Shown in pieces: positions 28,480-38,423 of a stretch of DNA of 64,000 nucleotides; the stretch's first letter is position 1; each line of letters opens with the position of its first letter. The stretch lies in the NCBI RefSeq assembly GCF_038593855.1, contig NZ_CP151996.1:3100001-3164000 (forward strand), given 5' to 3'. The notes under the pieces are model-generated. The model saw nothing but the letters and a program-made list of their open reading frames with translations, did not search any database and was not told the DNA's origin. This DNA comes from Lysinibacillus sp. FSL M8-0337 (GTDB taxonomy: Bacteria; Bacillota; Bacilli; Bacillales_A; Planococcaceae). Both the position numbers and the translations under genes were made by a program.

Positions 28480-29997
28480 ATGAGTTCTTTTGTACGAGGT
28501 ACACTATTTTTAATGTTTGTTATTTTTTTATCTAAACTTTTTGGCTTCTTTTATAGAATGCAGTTTATGCGCATTGCTGGTGAAGAAGCAGTCGGTATTT
28601 ATATGACCGCCTATCCTGCATTTATTTTCTTCATCTCACTCATTCAACTTGGACTACCTATCGCTGTAGCTAAAATTGTAGCAGAATTACTAGCAAAAAA
28701 TAAACGAGAAAACATTTTTGGCGTGATGCGTACCGCAATCATTTGGTCATTTATTGGCATGATTGTTTTTATGCCACTTGTAGCCCTAACAATACCTTAT
28801 ATTTCTACTACACTATTACATAATGAACAAACAACATTTACACTTTGGATTGCACTGTTTGCCGTGCCTGTTTCGGTCGGTTCAGGATTGCTCCGCGCTT
28901 ATTTACAGGGCGTTGCTAAAATCACACCAACTGCTTGGGCACAAATGCTTGAACAAGTTGTCCGCATCGGCTTTATTACCTTTATGCTACCATTAGTTGC
29001 AGCTTATAATAATGCTTCCATAACGGCGGCTTCTGCTATGGGTATCACACTTTTAGCTGAAGTTGTTGCGTTCCTGTATTTATGGCTCCATTACGCCGTT
29101 TCAAAGAAGAAATTATTACCAAAGAAAAGCAAAGTGGAGTCTTATCCGGCTTCACCAATGCTACGGGTAGCCATCCCGTCTGCAGGAAGCAAACTATTTG
29201 GCTCCTTCACTTGGTTTTTAGAACCGATTATTTTTTTAAAAGCATTAACGATGGCAGGGTTAACGGCCTCTGCCGCTACCATTTTATATGGGGTCATTTC
29301 AGGGGTTTTAGTGCCCTTGCTACTATTCCCAGCCTTTGTGTCTACAGCACTTTCCATTGTCCTTATTCCTGCCGTTAGTGATGCTGTTGCACGCCAACAC
29401 AATGCGCTTTTACAGGAACGTATTTCCGTTTCGCTGCGCTTATCTTCTTTAGTAGGCTGCATCGCCGCCACTTATTTTTTCGTTCACGGTGACGAGCTAG
29501 CCATGAAATTATTTCACTTAGAAGAAAATCGAGGCTATGTGAAAATTTTAGCACCTATATTTTATTTTTATTATATTCAAAGTCCATTACATTCCATTTT
29601 GCAGGCAGTTGGTGAAGCGCGCGCTGCCATGATGAACTCCATTTATGGTGGACTCGGTAAACTATTCGTTATGTTTGTACTGGCCTCTCAACCTGGAATC
29701 CAAGAAAAAGGGGCTGTTGTAGCCATTGGCTTTGGCGTTTTGCTCACATCTTTCTTGCATATCGCTACGGTCAGACAGCGCAAAAATTTACGCGCCGGCT
29801 TCCGTATGTTTGTTGTACCTTATAGTTGTTTTATTGCCGTTTGTATTGCCCAGTATTTCTTTATGCAAATACTGCCACTACCATTTATTTTAAGTAGCTG
29901 TGTCACATTATTTTTACTCTTTACGTTATTATTAATGTCTAATCAATTACGTTTTACAGATTTCCACTATATTCGGAAATTAGCCAAAAAGGTCTAA
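28480..29997 (+). CDS. spoVB: Stage V sporulation protein B, polysaccharide flippase family
   Basis: A 505-aa polytopic membrane protein (about 14 helices) of the MOP exporter superfamily, needed for spore cortex synthesis, where it is thought to move lipid-linked peptidoglycan precursors. The N-terminus (GTLFLMFVIFLSKLFGFFYRMQFMRIAGEEAVGIYM) is typical. AAGGGACGG lies upstream of the start. Its stop overlaps the stop of the convergent yrbG by 4 bases. Related flippases (MurJ/YtgP) are possible, but synteny supports SpoVB. Confidence 0.92.
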   Translation: MSSFVRGTLFLMFVIFLSKLFGFFYRMQFMRIAGEEAVGIYMTAYPAFIFFISLIQLGLPIAVAKIVAELLAKNKRENIFGVMRTAIIWSFIGMIVFMPLVALTIPYISTTLLHNEQTTFTLWIALFAVPVSVGSGLLRAYLQGVAKITPTAWAQMLEQVVRIGFITFMLPLVAAYNNASITAASAMGITLLAEVVAFLYLWLHYAVSKKKLLPKKSKVESYPASPMLRVAIPSAGSKLFGSFTWFLEPIIFLKALTMAGLTASAATILYGVISGVLVPLLLFPAFVSTALSIVLIPAVSDAVARQHNALLQERISVSLRLSSLVGCIAATYFFVHGDELAMKLFHLEENRGYVKILAPIFYFYYIQSPLHSILQAVGEARAAMMNSIYGGLGKLFVMFVLASQPGIQEKGAVVAIGFGVLLTSFLHIATVRQRKNLRAGFRMFVVPYSCFIAVCIAQYFFMQILPLPFILSSCVTLFLLFTLLLMSNQLRFTDFHYIRKLAKKV

Positions 29998-30629
29998 TGT
30001 TCCTTCAATTGAATATGAAGTCGACTGTCCTCCCATATACAAAAGAACACCGTGCTACTATCATGAATATTACTTTTAGCTAACTCTTCCATTAACCATT
30101 TTTCATCTTTATGGATAAGCATTAAATGTCTATCTTGGATATCACCATCAATAATAAGCGGATAGACAAAGGCCTTTTCATCTTTTTTATAAACGGAAAG
30201 ATTACCAGAAGGCTCTAAATAGGCATACGCAATTTCCGTAACAGAGGAGATGCCATTTTCACGTAGTTGCTGACAAAGGTCATCTAAATTATAGCGCTGT
30301 TTTCGCATCTCGCTTTCTTGGATAATCCCATCTTTGACAAGCAGTGCTGGATCGCCATCAACCAAATCACGTATTTTCTTATACTTCAACGATAAATAAG
30401 CACTCAATATTTGAATAAAGAGCAAAATAATAATCGGTAAAATAGCATTAAATAATGGGTTTTCATAATCATCCAGCGCAAAGGCAGCTACTTCTGCAAT
30501 CAAGACGAAAACGACTAAATCAATAACAGATAGTTCACCGACTTCTCGCTTGCCCATTAGTCGAAAAACAATAAGTATAAAAACATATAAAAAACATGTT
30601 CTAAAAATAATTGCTAAATATTCTTCCAT
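29994..30629 (-). CDS. yrbG: DUF421 / YetF-family membrane protein (YrbG-like)
   Basis: A 211-aa protein with three N-terminal membrane helices (about 5-25, 35-52, 60-80) and a soluble C-terminal YetF domain (YKKIRDLVDGDPALLVKDGIIQESEMRKQRYNLDDLCQQLR). Precise function is unknown; relatives occur widely in spore formers. B. subtilis has yrbG beside spoVB, as here. Convergent with spoVB, with the two stops overlapping. Confidence 0.88.
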   Translation of the reverse strand: MEEYLAIIFRTCFLYVFILIVFRLMGKREVGELSVIDLVVFVLIAEVAAFALDDYENPLFNAILPIIILLFIQILSAYLSLKYKKIRDLVDGDPALLVKDGIIQESEMRKQRYNLDDLCQQLRENGISSVTEIAYAYLEPSGNLSVYKKDEKAFVYPLIIDGDIQDRHLMLIHKDEKWLMEELAKSNIHDSSTVFFCIWEDSRLHIQLKEH

Positions 30630-30730
30630 ACGAACACCCCCACTTTATCAAGGTGACCGTATCTGTTGCTTTTTATACAAAAAATTGTGGCAAAATTATA
30701 CGCATTTCGACATAGCCTTTAAAATGGCAA

Positions 30731-30764
30731 AGGCGTTGTCCAAAGGTTATTTGGGACAACGCCT
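30731..30764 (-). terminator. Candidate terminator after yajC
   Basis: AGGCGTTGTCC pairs with GGACAACGCCT around an 11-base loop. The U run on the minus strand is interrupted (TTTGCCATTTT), so termination may be partial. Confidence 0.6.
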
Positions 30765-30771
30765 AATCATA

Positions 30772-31038
30772 TTAAACTTGATCATTTACGACACGTCCGA
30801 TTGCTTGACGGTCAAATTTAACGCGCACATTATCAGCGATTACTAAAGTGACAGCTGTGTCCTCAATTGAGTCGATAACACCATGCAAGCCACCTATTGT
30901 AATAACTTTATCTCCACGCTGTAAGCTACTTTGCATATTTTGCGTTTCCTGCTGTCTTTTTTTTGCAGGACGGATTAAAATGAACCACATCGCCACGAAC
31001 ATCAATATGATCGGTGCAAATCCTAATATTGATTCCAT
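30772..31038 (-). CDS. yajC: Preprotein translocase subunit YajC
   Basis: A small single-span membrane protein that associates with SecDF. The helix ILGFAPIILMFVAMWFILI is followed by the family motif RPAKKRQQETQ and a beta-rich region GDKVITIGGLHGVIDSIEDTAVTLVI. The frame extends to a GTG at 31071, but the ribosome site AAAGGGGG lies inside that extension. The start is therefore TTG at 31044 (8-base spacing) or ATG at 31038; the ATG is given. It lies upstream of yrbG and downstream of tgt, as in B. subtilis. Confidence 0.92.
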   Translation of the reverse strand: MESILGFAPIILMFVAMWFILIRPAKKRQQETQNMQSSLQRGDKVITIGGLHGVIDSIEDTAVTLVIADNVRVKFDRQAIGRVVNDQV

Positions 31039-31185
31039 ATTCAAAATGCTAGCCCCCTTTCCAAATCTCACTTTTTTAGTATAGACTATTTCACCCTAAA
31101 AAAGCGATGAACAAGCCCAAAATTTTTCTATATTATCAATAGTTTTTCTATAACAGGTAAATTTTCGCTAAGTATCATTCCAATT

Positions 31186-32337
<1,152 letters not shown>

Positions 32338-32413
32338 TTAAATCCTCTCTTATCTAAAGTAAAAACAGTACTCCGATTTCTTGCTTGATTAATCAATTGG
32401 ACAAATCAAAATT

Positions 32414-32443
32414 CCTGTTGCATCTCTTTTGATGTTGCAACAG
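32414..32443 (-). terminator. Hairpin between queA and tgt
   Basis: CTGTTGCAACATC pairs with GATGCAACAG on the minus strand, just after the queA stop. The following tract GAATTTTGATTT is only partly U-rich, so it may attenuate rather than stop transcription into tgt. Confidence 0.5.
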
Positions 32444-32450
32444 AAATGAA

Positions 32451-33494
32451 TTATTTTTGTAAACTAGGACGTATAAACATAGCATCACCAAAGCTAAAGA
32501 AGCGATATTTTTCTTCTACTGCTTGATGGTAGGCGCTTAAAATCGTATCTTTTGTCGCAAGTGTACTGACAAGCATTACTAATGTTGACTTCGGTAAATG
32601 GAAGTTTGTAATTAAACCATCCACCACTGTAAATTGATAGCCTGGATAAATAAAAATAGATGTCCATCCTTGCTCTGCGCGCACTTCTCCATATTTAGAG
32701 CCAATTGTTTCGAGCGTTCGAGTAGATGTTGTACCAACAGCAATGACATGTCCGCCATTTGCTTTTACACGGTTAATCGTAGCTGCGGCTTCTTCTGTCA
32801 CACTATAAAATTCAGCGTGCATTTCATGGTTTTCGATCGAATCCACACTTACTGGGCGGAATGTGCCAAGTCCAACATGTAGTGTAATAAAAACAATCTC
32901 GACACCTTTTGCTCGTACTTGCGCTAATAATTCTTGTGTAAAATGAAGACCTGCCGTAGGTGCTGCTGCCGAGCCACGTTCTTTCGCGTAAACAGTTTGA
33001 TAACGCTCACTATCATCTAATTTTTCGCGAATATATGGAGGCAATGGCATTTCGCCAAGTTGCTCTAAAATTTCATAGAAAATGCCATCATATTTGAATT
33101 CAAACATACGACCACCGTGGTCTAGCTCTGCTGTACAAGTAGCTGTTAGTAAACCGTCTCCAAATGTGACAACGGTACCTACTTTAACACGTTTCGCTGG
33201 TTTTACAAGTGTTTCCCATTCATCCGTTCCAGCCGTTTGCTTTAAGAGCAATACTTCAATATGAGCACCCGTTTCTTCTTTTACACCCATTAAACGAGCA
33301 GGTAATACTCTTGTATCATTTAGTACAAGGCAGTCACCAGCATGTAACTCCTCTAAAATATGAGCAAAATGATGATGCTCGACTTTTTCTGAGCCCGGTG
33401 TCACAACCATTAACCGACTTGCCGTACGATCGACAAGGGGCGTTTGTGCGATAAGCTCCTCTGGTAATTCAAAATCAAAATCTTCTACACGCAT
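32451..33494 (-). CDS. queA: S-adenosylmethionine:tRNA ribosyltransferase-isomerase
   Basis: Converts preQ1 in tRNA to epoxyqueuosine using the ribosyl group of SAM. The 347-aa length is standard. The N-terminal [20 protein letters not shown], the middle [10 protein letters not shown] block and C-terminal [14 protein letters not shown] are characteristic. AAGGAAG precedes the ATG. It lies 18 bases after ruvB, so ruvA-ruvB-queA-tgt may be one transcript. Confidence 0.97.
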   Translation of the reverse strand: MRVEDFDFELPEELIAQTPLVDRTASRLMVVTPGSEKVEHHHFAHILEELHAGDCLVLNDTRVLPARLMGVKEETGAHIEVLLLKQTAGTDEWETLVKPAKRVKVGTVVTFGDGLLTATCTAELDHGGRMFEFKYDGIFYEILEQLGEMPLPPYIREKLDDSERYQTVYAKERGSAAAPTAGLHFTQELLAQVRAKGVEIVFITLHVGLGTFRPVSVDSIENHEMHAEFYSVTEEAAATINRVKANGGHVIAVGTTSTRTLETIGSKYGEVRAEQGWTSIFIYPGYQFTVVDGLITNFHLPKSTLVMLVSTLATKDTILSAYHQAVEEKYRFFSFGDAMFIRPSLQK

Positions 33495-33512
33495 GAAAAA
33501 AACTTCCTTCTT

Positions 33513-34517
33513 TTATGTTTGTTGTGGATAATCATATCCAAAATGTTCGTAAGCCAGATGCGTTGCGACGCGTCCACGCGGTGTACGTTGAATAAAGCCA
33601 ATCTGCATTAAATATGGCTCGTACACATCTTCTATCGTCACACGTTCTTCACCTATTGAAGCAGCAAGTGTATCTAAGCCTACTGGGCCACCACTGAAGC
33701 GCTCAATCATATTGGTCACAAGCTTATGGTCAATATGGTCAAGCCCTCTAGGATCCACTTGTAAAAGCTCTAGCGCTTGCTTAGCAAGGTCCTCCGTTAT
33801 CATACCATCTCCAAGCACTTGTGCATAATCTCGCACTCGTTTCAGTAAACGGTTAGCAATACGTGGTGTACCACGAGAACGTCTCGCCATTTCGCCTGCC
33901 GCTATTTGCTCAATATCCACATCAAATAAATGGGCACTTCTTACGACAATTTCAGCAAGTGACGTATTATCGTAATACTCTAATCGTAACAGTACACCAA
34001 ATCGATCTCGTAGCGGGGCGGATAACGCACCGGCTCTTGTCGTTGCACCAACGAGCGTAAACGGTGGCAAATCAAGACGCACTGAACGAGCTTCCGGTCC
34101 TTTTCCAACAACAATATCTAAGCAAAAATCCTCCATAGCTGGATATAGCACCTCTTCAATTGCACGTGGAAGACGATGAATCTCATCAATAAACAATACA
34201 TCTCCAGGCTCCAATGAGCTTAATATCGCTGCTAAATCTCCTGGACGTTCAATGGCAGGACCACTCGTCATACGAACATTAACATTCATTTCATTTGCAA
34301 TGACAGCGGCTAATGTCGTCTTTCCCAATCCAGGAGGACCATATAATAGTACATGATCTAAACTTTCCTGCCGAAGCTTTGCTGCTTCAATGAAAATTTG
34401 TAAATTTTCTTTCACCTTATGCTGCCCAATATATTGTGCTAATCTTTGGGGTCTAAGAGATAATTCAAATTGTTCATCATAACGGCCAGCTTCACTTGCT
34501 ATCATACGTTCCGACAT
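33513..34517 (-). CDS. ruvB: Holliday junction branch migration helicase RuvB
   Basis: AAA+ motor ring that drives branch migration with RuvA. It is 334 aa. Walker A is GPPGLGKTT (about 60-68), Walker B is [10 protein letters not shown], and sensor 1 is GATTRAG. The C-terminal winged helix ([20 protein letters not shown]) binds DNA. It follows ruvA by 18 bases and would share its LexA-type control. Confidence 0.97.
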   Translation of the reverse strand: MSERMIASEAGRYDEQFELSLRPQRLAQYIGQHKVKENLQIFIEAAKLRQESLDHVLLYGPPGLGKTTLAAVIANEMNVNVRMTSGPAIERPGDLAAILSSLEPGDVLFIDEIHRLPRAIEEVLYPAMEDFCLDIVVGKGPEARSVRLDLPPFTLVGATTRAGALSAPLRDRFGVLLRLEYYDNTSLAEIVVRSAHLFDVDIEQIAAGEMARRSRGTPRIANRLLKRVRDYAQVLGDGMITEDLAKQALELLQVDPRGLDHIDHKLVTNMIERFSGGPVGLDTLAASIGEERVTIEDVYEPYLMQIGFIQRTPRGRVATHLAYEHFGYDYPQQT

Positions 34518-34535
34518 GTACCTGCCTCCCTTCCA

Positions 34536-35156
34536 TTATTTCAGCTTTAATAACAACTGCAATGCTTGCTTCATATACGCATCTGTTGTTTCCAGCTTGT
34601 CATTATCTTCTAGTTGCGGTCGGATTTTATCGAGTTCTTTTTCCGAGTATCCTAGAGCCATTAATGCTAGAATGGCTTCTTCTAGTTCATGCTTATATGG
34701 ATTAACGCCAAATAAAGGCAGCTCATCTTCCGAACTAGGTAGTTCCATTGTGTCTAGTAAAGAACCAAGTTTACCTTTTAAATCTAGAATCATTTGACGT
34801 GCTGTCTTTTTACCGACACCTGGAAATTTCACTAAAAACGTTTCATCTTCTCGTTCAATGGCACCAATCACTTGTTGAGGATTACCTGTCGCTAAAATCG
34901 CTAGTGCACCTTTAGGTCCAATGCCTGACACTAAAATTAATTTTCGGAATAACTCTCGTTGGTCTAAATTCGGAAAACCATACAGCACTTGTGCATCTTC
35001 CCGAACATGCAAGTGTACGTAAATTTGTTGTTCAACTGCTGACGCACGAAATGCAAATGGATTCGGTGTATTCAATTGCCAACCTATCCCTTGTTGCTCA
35101 AGTACGACATACTCTGGCGTAATACGCACTACTTGACCTTTTAAATAATCATACAT
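34536..35156 (-). CDS. ruvA: Holliday junction DNA helicase subunit RuvA
   Basis: Tetrameric junction-binding partner of RuvB. It is 206 aa. The N-terminal OB fold starts MYDYLKGQVVRITPEYVVLEQ; two HhH motifs are visible (LVSGIGPKGALAIL and FPGVGKKTARQMI). The C-terminal RuvB-binding helix bundle is separated by an acidic linker (SSEDELP). Its promoter carries a LexA-like box (35199-35212), matching known SOS control of ruvAB in B. subtilis. Confidence 0.97.
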   Translation of the reverse strand: MYDYLKGQVVRITPEYVVLEQQGIGWQLNTPNPFAFRASAVEQQIYVHLHVREDAQVLYGFPNLDQRELFRKLILVSGIGPKGALAILATGNPQQVIGAIEREDETFLVKFPGVGKKTARQMILDLKGKLGSLLDTMELPSSEDELPLFGVNPYKHELEEAILALMALGYSEKELDKIRPQLEDNDKLETTDAYMKQALQLLLKLK

Positions 35157-35184
35157 AGTATATCCCTCACATTCATCGTCTTCG

Positions 35185-35225
35185 ATTATAGCATATAGCG
35201 AACGAATGCTCGACTATATGCTATA
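35185..35225 (-). promoter_or_regulatory. ruvA promoter with LexA-like box nested in a larger palindrome
   Basis: The -10 is TATAAT (35190-35185), with a weak -35 TCGAGC (35213-35208) 17 bases upstream. Over the -35 and spacer sits CGAAC-GAAT-GCTCG (35199-35212), one base from the Gram-positive SOS box CGAAC-N4-GTTCG. The box lies in the loop of a perfect 12-bp inverted repeat, TATAGCATATAG (35187-35198) and CTATATGCTATA (35214-35225). Confidence 0.75.
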
Positions 35226-35249
35226 GCAATAGCCCCGATTCCATACAAA

Positions 35250-35272
35250 AATGACCGCCTCGGGGACGGTCA
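35250..35272 (-). terminator. Terminator of the safA-kinase unit
   Basis: ATGACCGTCC pairs with the GGCGGTCAT side on the minus strand, followed by TTTTTG. It overlaps the stop of the kinase gene and separates it from ruvA. Confidence 0.8.
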
Positions 35273-36031
35273 TCTCTTCATCACTCTATCAATATCGTAC
35301 CACAGTTTCGGCCAGTATGTTAGCGCTCGCTTAGTAAATGGTATTAAATAATCTAAAAATACTAGCTGTTGTTCTAACGGTAAATCGATAGCAAATAACC
35401 ATTCTCGCAACAGCTCATTTGGAAACTTTAAACGATGGAACTTTCTTTTATCTAACCGTTCAAGTGCTGGTAATTCTCTTAAAATACTAGCAAGATCATA
35501 ATCTACTGCGGGCAACACGCGATGCAGCCATAATATATATTCATCATCCGCTTCTCCGAGATGGGCTAAGTCAAAATCGATTAAACGTAATTCTCCATCT
35601 GTACACCATAAGAAATTATGGTGCACCACATCACCATGTAATAGCGTAATGTCTTTTTCCTGCACATCTTCTAGTTCCATTAACTGCAAAGCCTTTTCGC
35701 TGAAATGAATAATTTGCTCCACTTCTTCTCTCGTTAAAAATGCTCGCAAGTCATTTCGCCTACTTTTAAAACGCATATGACGCATCTGCCATTTTAAAAG
35801 CTGAGAAAAGGTATGCAAACCTGGTACTCGTTGCCACGCAATTTTTTGGTTCGTGTCATGCAAATCGATTAATAGCTTTAAAGATTGTTCTCTATCTTTT
35901 TTATAAGCAAAATTCGCACTATGACTTCCCTCTTGCCACATTTGAACAATGAGTTGATCATCATCACTTTTTACTAACGGCAGGATGAGTGAGGGTTCTA
36001 GTCGTCCCAAATGGCGATGAATTGCCCTCAC
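35270..36031 (-). CDS. APH/CotS-like kinase-fold protein, N-terminus apparently out of frame
   Basis: A kinase-fold protein with the aminoglycoside phosphotransferase/CotS-type catalytic motif LLHGDVVHHNFLW and the metal motif LIDFDLAHLGEADDE. The open frame starts at GTG 36031 (253 aa) without a ribosome site, and this lacks the N-lobe. The sequence upstream to 36133 still encodes kinase-like residues in the same frame (AYIVEEVKP...HYFVKRAKQLEIADK). These join, after a -1 shift at A AAA AAG (36139-36133), to ATG 36144, giving about 291 aa. The gene follows safA, so a spore-coat role like YsxE, CotI or CotS is likely. Confidence 0.75.
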   Translation of the reverse strand: MRAIHRHLGRLEPSLILPLVKSDDDQLIVQMWQEGSHSANFAYKKDREQSLKLLIDLHDTNQKIAWQRVPGLHTFSQLLKWQMRHMRFKSRRNDLRAFLTREEVEQIIHFSEKALQLMELEDVQEKDITLLHGDVVHHNFLWCTDGELRLIDFDLAHLGEADDEYILWLHRVLPAVDYDLASILRELPALERLDKRKFHRLKFPNELLREWLFAIDLPLEQQLVFLDYLIPFTKRALTYWPKLWYDIDRVMKR

Positions 36032-36132
36032 TTTATCTGCTATTTCTAACTGCTTTGCTCGTTTTACAAAATAATGTTTAGATTGATATTTGTACTTCCA
36101 AATATTAGGCTTTACTTCCTCGACAATATAGG

Positions 36133-36144
36133 CTTTTTTACCAT
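36133..36144 (-). other. Slippery A AAA AAG run at the kinase gene start
   Basis: ATG GTA AAA AAG CC overlaps the safA stop. Continuing in frame meets a stop after 10 codons; slipping back one base enters the kinase frame. One extra A in the 6-A run would also restore the frame, so this may be a mutation, a sequencing error or programmed slippage. Confidence 0.6.
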
Positions 36145-37175
36145 CGATAAGGCGTCATCCCGCCTGGGAAAAAGTGCGGTGACATCCATGGTCCAGCTGA
36201 ACATGGTGGCGGACAATGGCATGGGTCAAATTGCCAATTTGGCATCATTACCGGCTGAGAGCCACATCCACAAGATTGCCCCATTCCGTGCTGTGAGCCA
36301 CATCCACAAGACTGCCCCATTCCGTGTTGTGTGCCACATCCACAAGATTGATTCATTGGCATCATTGGCATCATTGGCATTTGCTCAAATTGAGGCTGCA
36401 TTTGTCCGGCATTCGGGTTAAAGAATGGCGATGTGCTCGATTCTAGGAAATTTTCTCCCCCTACCGCATTAGCTGGCATAGCATAATGCATTGGTTGTTG
36501 TTGTGGCATAGCACATGGCATCGGTTGCTGCGGCATTGTGTAAGCCTCTATTTGTGGTTGCATTGGCATATGCCACCACATTTGATGATGCACTGGCTGA
36601 TGGCAACTAGAACAATGAGGCACCATCGGCATATGCGGTACATGTTGAACTGGTGGCGCGGGTGCTGGTGCTGGCGGCGGTGGTGGCGGAGCTGGTTGTG
36701 CTACTGGTGGTGCTGGTATAGGTGCCGGTTGCTGTGGCATTACTAATTGTTGGTTCCAGCTAAGTTCTACTGGCTGTGGCACCCACATCGGTTGCTGTGG
36801 TTGCGGCATCGGCATTGGCATCGGCATCGGGAATGGTATTGGTATCATTTGCGGCTCTGGCATCGGCATCGGTGCTGGTGGTTGAACCACAATCGGAGGT
36901 GGTGCCGGCATCGGCTTTTGCACCTCTTTTTTTACACTTTCCTTACTTGGCCTTGTTTGAGTAGTAGGCATCTCTTTATGGACTTGTGTTTCTTTATGTG
37001 TTTCTTTATGAGTTTCCTTATTTATTTTTTCAGGCAAAATAATTTCCATGCCCGGAACAATATAATCAGGGTTGGCAAGATGGGCATTGAGTCGTTTTAA
37101 ATCCTCAAATGAAATACCGTACTCCTTGGCAATCTTCCACAATGTATCTCCCTTTTGAACAATATGAATACGCAA
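36138..37175 (-). CDS. safA: Spore coat assembly protein SafA (LysM)
   Basis: Inner spore coat morphogenetic protein that binds cortex peptidoglycan. It starts with a LysM domain (RIHIVQKGDTLWKIAKEYGI...VPGMEIILPE, residues 1-48), closely like B. subtilis SafA. The rest is low complexity: Pro/Met/Gln tracts, then three near-identical QSCGCG(T/S)QHGMG units and a final CHCPPPC. The start is TTG at 37175 (345 aa) because GGGAGGAAAAAA lies directly upstream and the start matches SafA; the ATG at 37205 precedes that site. It is divergent from niaR. Confidence 0.93.
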   Translation of the reverse strand: MRIHIVQKGDTLWKIAKEYGISFEDLKRLNAHLANPDYIVPGMEIILPEKINKETHKETHKETQVHKEMPTTQTRPSKESVKKEVQKPMPAPPPIVVQPPAPMPMPEPQMIPIPFPMPMPMPMPQPQQPMWVPQPVELSWNQQLVMPQQPAPIPAPPVAQPAPPPPPPAPAPAPPVQHVPHMPMVPHCSSCHQPVHHQMWWHMPMQPQIEAYTMPQQPMPCAMPQQQPMHYAMPANAVGGENFLESSTSPFFNPNAGQMQPQFEQMPMMPMMPMNQSCGCGTQHGMGQSCGCGSQHGMGQSCGCGSQPVMMPNWQFDPCHCPPPCSAGPWMSPHFFPGGMTPYRW

Positions 37176-37318
37176 TTTTTTCCTCCCTTCCTCTCTACGT
37201 ATCATATGTTCAATGTTTCATTTGGATACAAAAAATTCACGCATGGTGGAAATGCTTCATGGTACACTAATGCATAAGGAATACTACTTCCTTTATTACA
37301 CGGCAGAGGTGATCTTTT

Positions 37319-37852
37319 ATGAAAAAAATGTTAGGCGAGGAACGCCGACTGCAACTTCTAGAACTGCTAAAAAAAAGCAACACACCTATTACTGGGACAG
37401 ACTTCGCTAAATTTGCAAATGTTTCTAGACAAGTTATTGTGAATGATATGACATTATTAAAGGCTAGAAACGAACCAATCATTGCAACAAGCCAAGGCTA
37501 TATTTATATGCACCAAGAGCAACTCAATCAAACTGTTGAACGAACAATTCCTTGTTTTCACACACCTGAAGACGCCAAAGACGAATTGTTAACAATCGTA
37601 GACTGCGGTGGAACGGTGAAAAACGTGATTGTTGAGCACCCCATCTACGGAGAAATTACCGCTTCTTTAATGGTCTCCAATCGGCATGATGTCGATAAAT
37701 TTGTACAACGTGTAGACGACACACAAGCCAACTACTTATCTGCACTTACAGGTGGCACGCATCTCCATGTTATTTCTGCACCGTCAGTGGACATTTTAGA
37801 CTTAATAGAGCAGTCCCTACAAAAAAAAGGCTATCTAATCACAGATCAATAA
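37319..37852 (+). CDS. niaR: Niacin-responsive transcriptional repressor NiaR (YrxA)
   Basis: A 177-aa repressor of NAD synthesis and niacin uptake genes in B. subtilis. The N-terminal HTH_11 domain (NTPITGTDFAKFANVSRQVIVNDMTLLKARN) is followed by the 3H ligand domain (HTPEDAKDELLTIVDCGGTVKNVIVEHPIYGE...GGTHLHVIS), which keeps its conserved histidines. GAGGTGATC precedes the ATG. In B. subtilis it adjoins nifS and the nadBCA genes; none of these lies here, and its neighbours are safA and pheA. Confidence 0.93.
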   Translation: MKKMLGEERRLQLLELLKKSNTPITGTDFAKFANVSRQVIVNDMTLLKARNEPIIATSQGYIYMHQEQLNQTVERTIPCFHTPEDAKDELLTIVDCGGTVKNVIVEHPIYGEITASLMVSNRHDVDKFVQRVDDTQANYLSALTGGTHLHVISAPSVDILDLIEQSLQKKGYLITDQ

Positions 37853-37858
37853 TCCGGC

Positions 37859-37880
37859 GTGCCAGTCACGCAAACAATTC
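37859..37880 (+). repeat. GTGCCAG dispersed 22-mer, copy 3
   Basis: Reads GTGCCAGTCAC then GCAAACAATTC, beginning 6 bases after the niaR stop. Confidence 0.7.
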
Positions 37881-37896
37881 TGAAAATTCCAATGTA

Positions 37897-37994
37897 AAAA
37901 TCCACTCCGATTTCCATACAGCACAACGTAAGCAGCCAGCTAGCTCATGGCTTGTAGCGGCTTACGTTCCTGTAGCATTCGTAGTGGATTTTTT
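37897..37994. terminator. Large structured hairpin between niaR and the DCC protein gene
   Basis: AAAATCCACT (37897-37906) pairs with AGTGGATTTT (37983-37992), followed by TT. Inside, CGTAAGC pairs with GCTTACG. U runs exist on both strands, so it can end both convergent genes. The insert between the arms is unusually long for a terminator. Confidence 0.65.
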
Positions 37995-38001
37995 ATGCTG
38001 T

Positions 38002-38400
38002 TTATCGTTGTTCCAGAAAACGCTCGCGTTGTGATGGTGAAGGTAATAAACAAGCTTGCTTTTGACCAAAAAGACGATAGCGATTTTTAGCAAAAAGTTG
38101 ATAGGCGGTATTTCGTATACAAGGTGGTATAGCAATCAACACATAAAACACAGGCCATAAGCCATCTAAGTGTCTAGTAATGTTAAGTGCTGCCGTTGAT
38201 TCAACGTATACTTTTCCTTGCTCAATGTAAATCACACTATTTATATTTGTTGGTACTTTGTATTGTTCAAGAAGTGCTTGACCAACTTCACTTTGAATCG
38301 AAGCAAATTTAAAAAACGCCGCTTGGTCACGTTTAATAATAAATTGCACACTACTATTACAAAAATTACAAATGCCATCAAATAATATAATGCCACCCAC
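38002..38400 (-). CDS. DCC-family thiol-disulfide oxidoreductase-like protein (DUF393)
   Basis: A 132-aa protein with the family signature FDGICNFCNSSVQFIIKRD, carrying a CxxC that suggests redox activity. C-terminal YRLFGQKQACLLPSPSQRERFL is also typical. No signal peptide; probably cytosolic or membrane-associated through IPPCIRNTAYQLF. The start is set at GTG 38400 since GGAGGTG lies 6 bases upstream; the GTG at 38409 overlaps that site. The substrate is unknown. It follows pheA by 23 bases. Confidence 0.85.
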   Translation of the reverse strand: MGGIILFDGICNFCNSSVQFIIKRDQAAFFKFASIQSEVGQALLEQYKVPTNINSVIYIEQGKVYVESTAALNITRHLDGLWPVFYVLIAIPPCIRNTAYQLFAKNRYRLFGQKQACLLPSPSQRERFLEQR

Positions 38401-38423
38401 ATGTATCACCTCCTAAGTTGCTG

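Noticed and set aside
36255..36360. CRISPR-like tandem repeats
   Set aside because: The repeats are in-frame coding units of SafA with no variable spacers. No CRISPR array was seen elsewhere.
36486..37100. Long plus-strand frames rich in Trp and His opposite safA
   Set aside because: They are antisense products of the Pro/Met/Gln repeats of safA, without ribosome sites.
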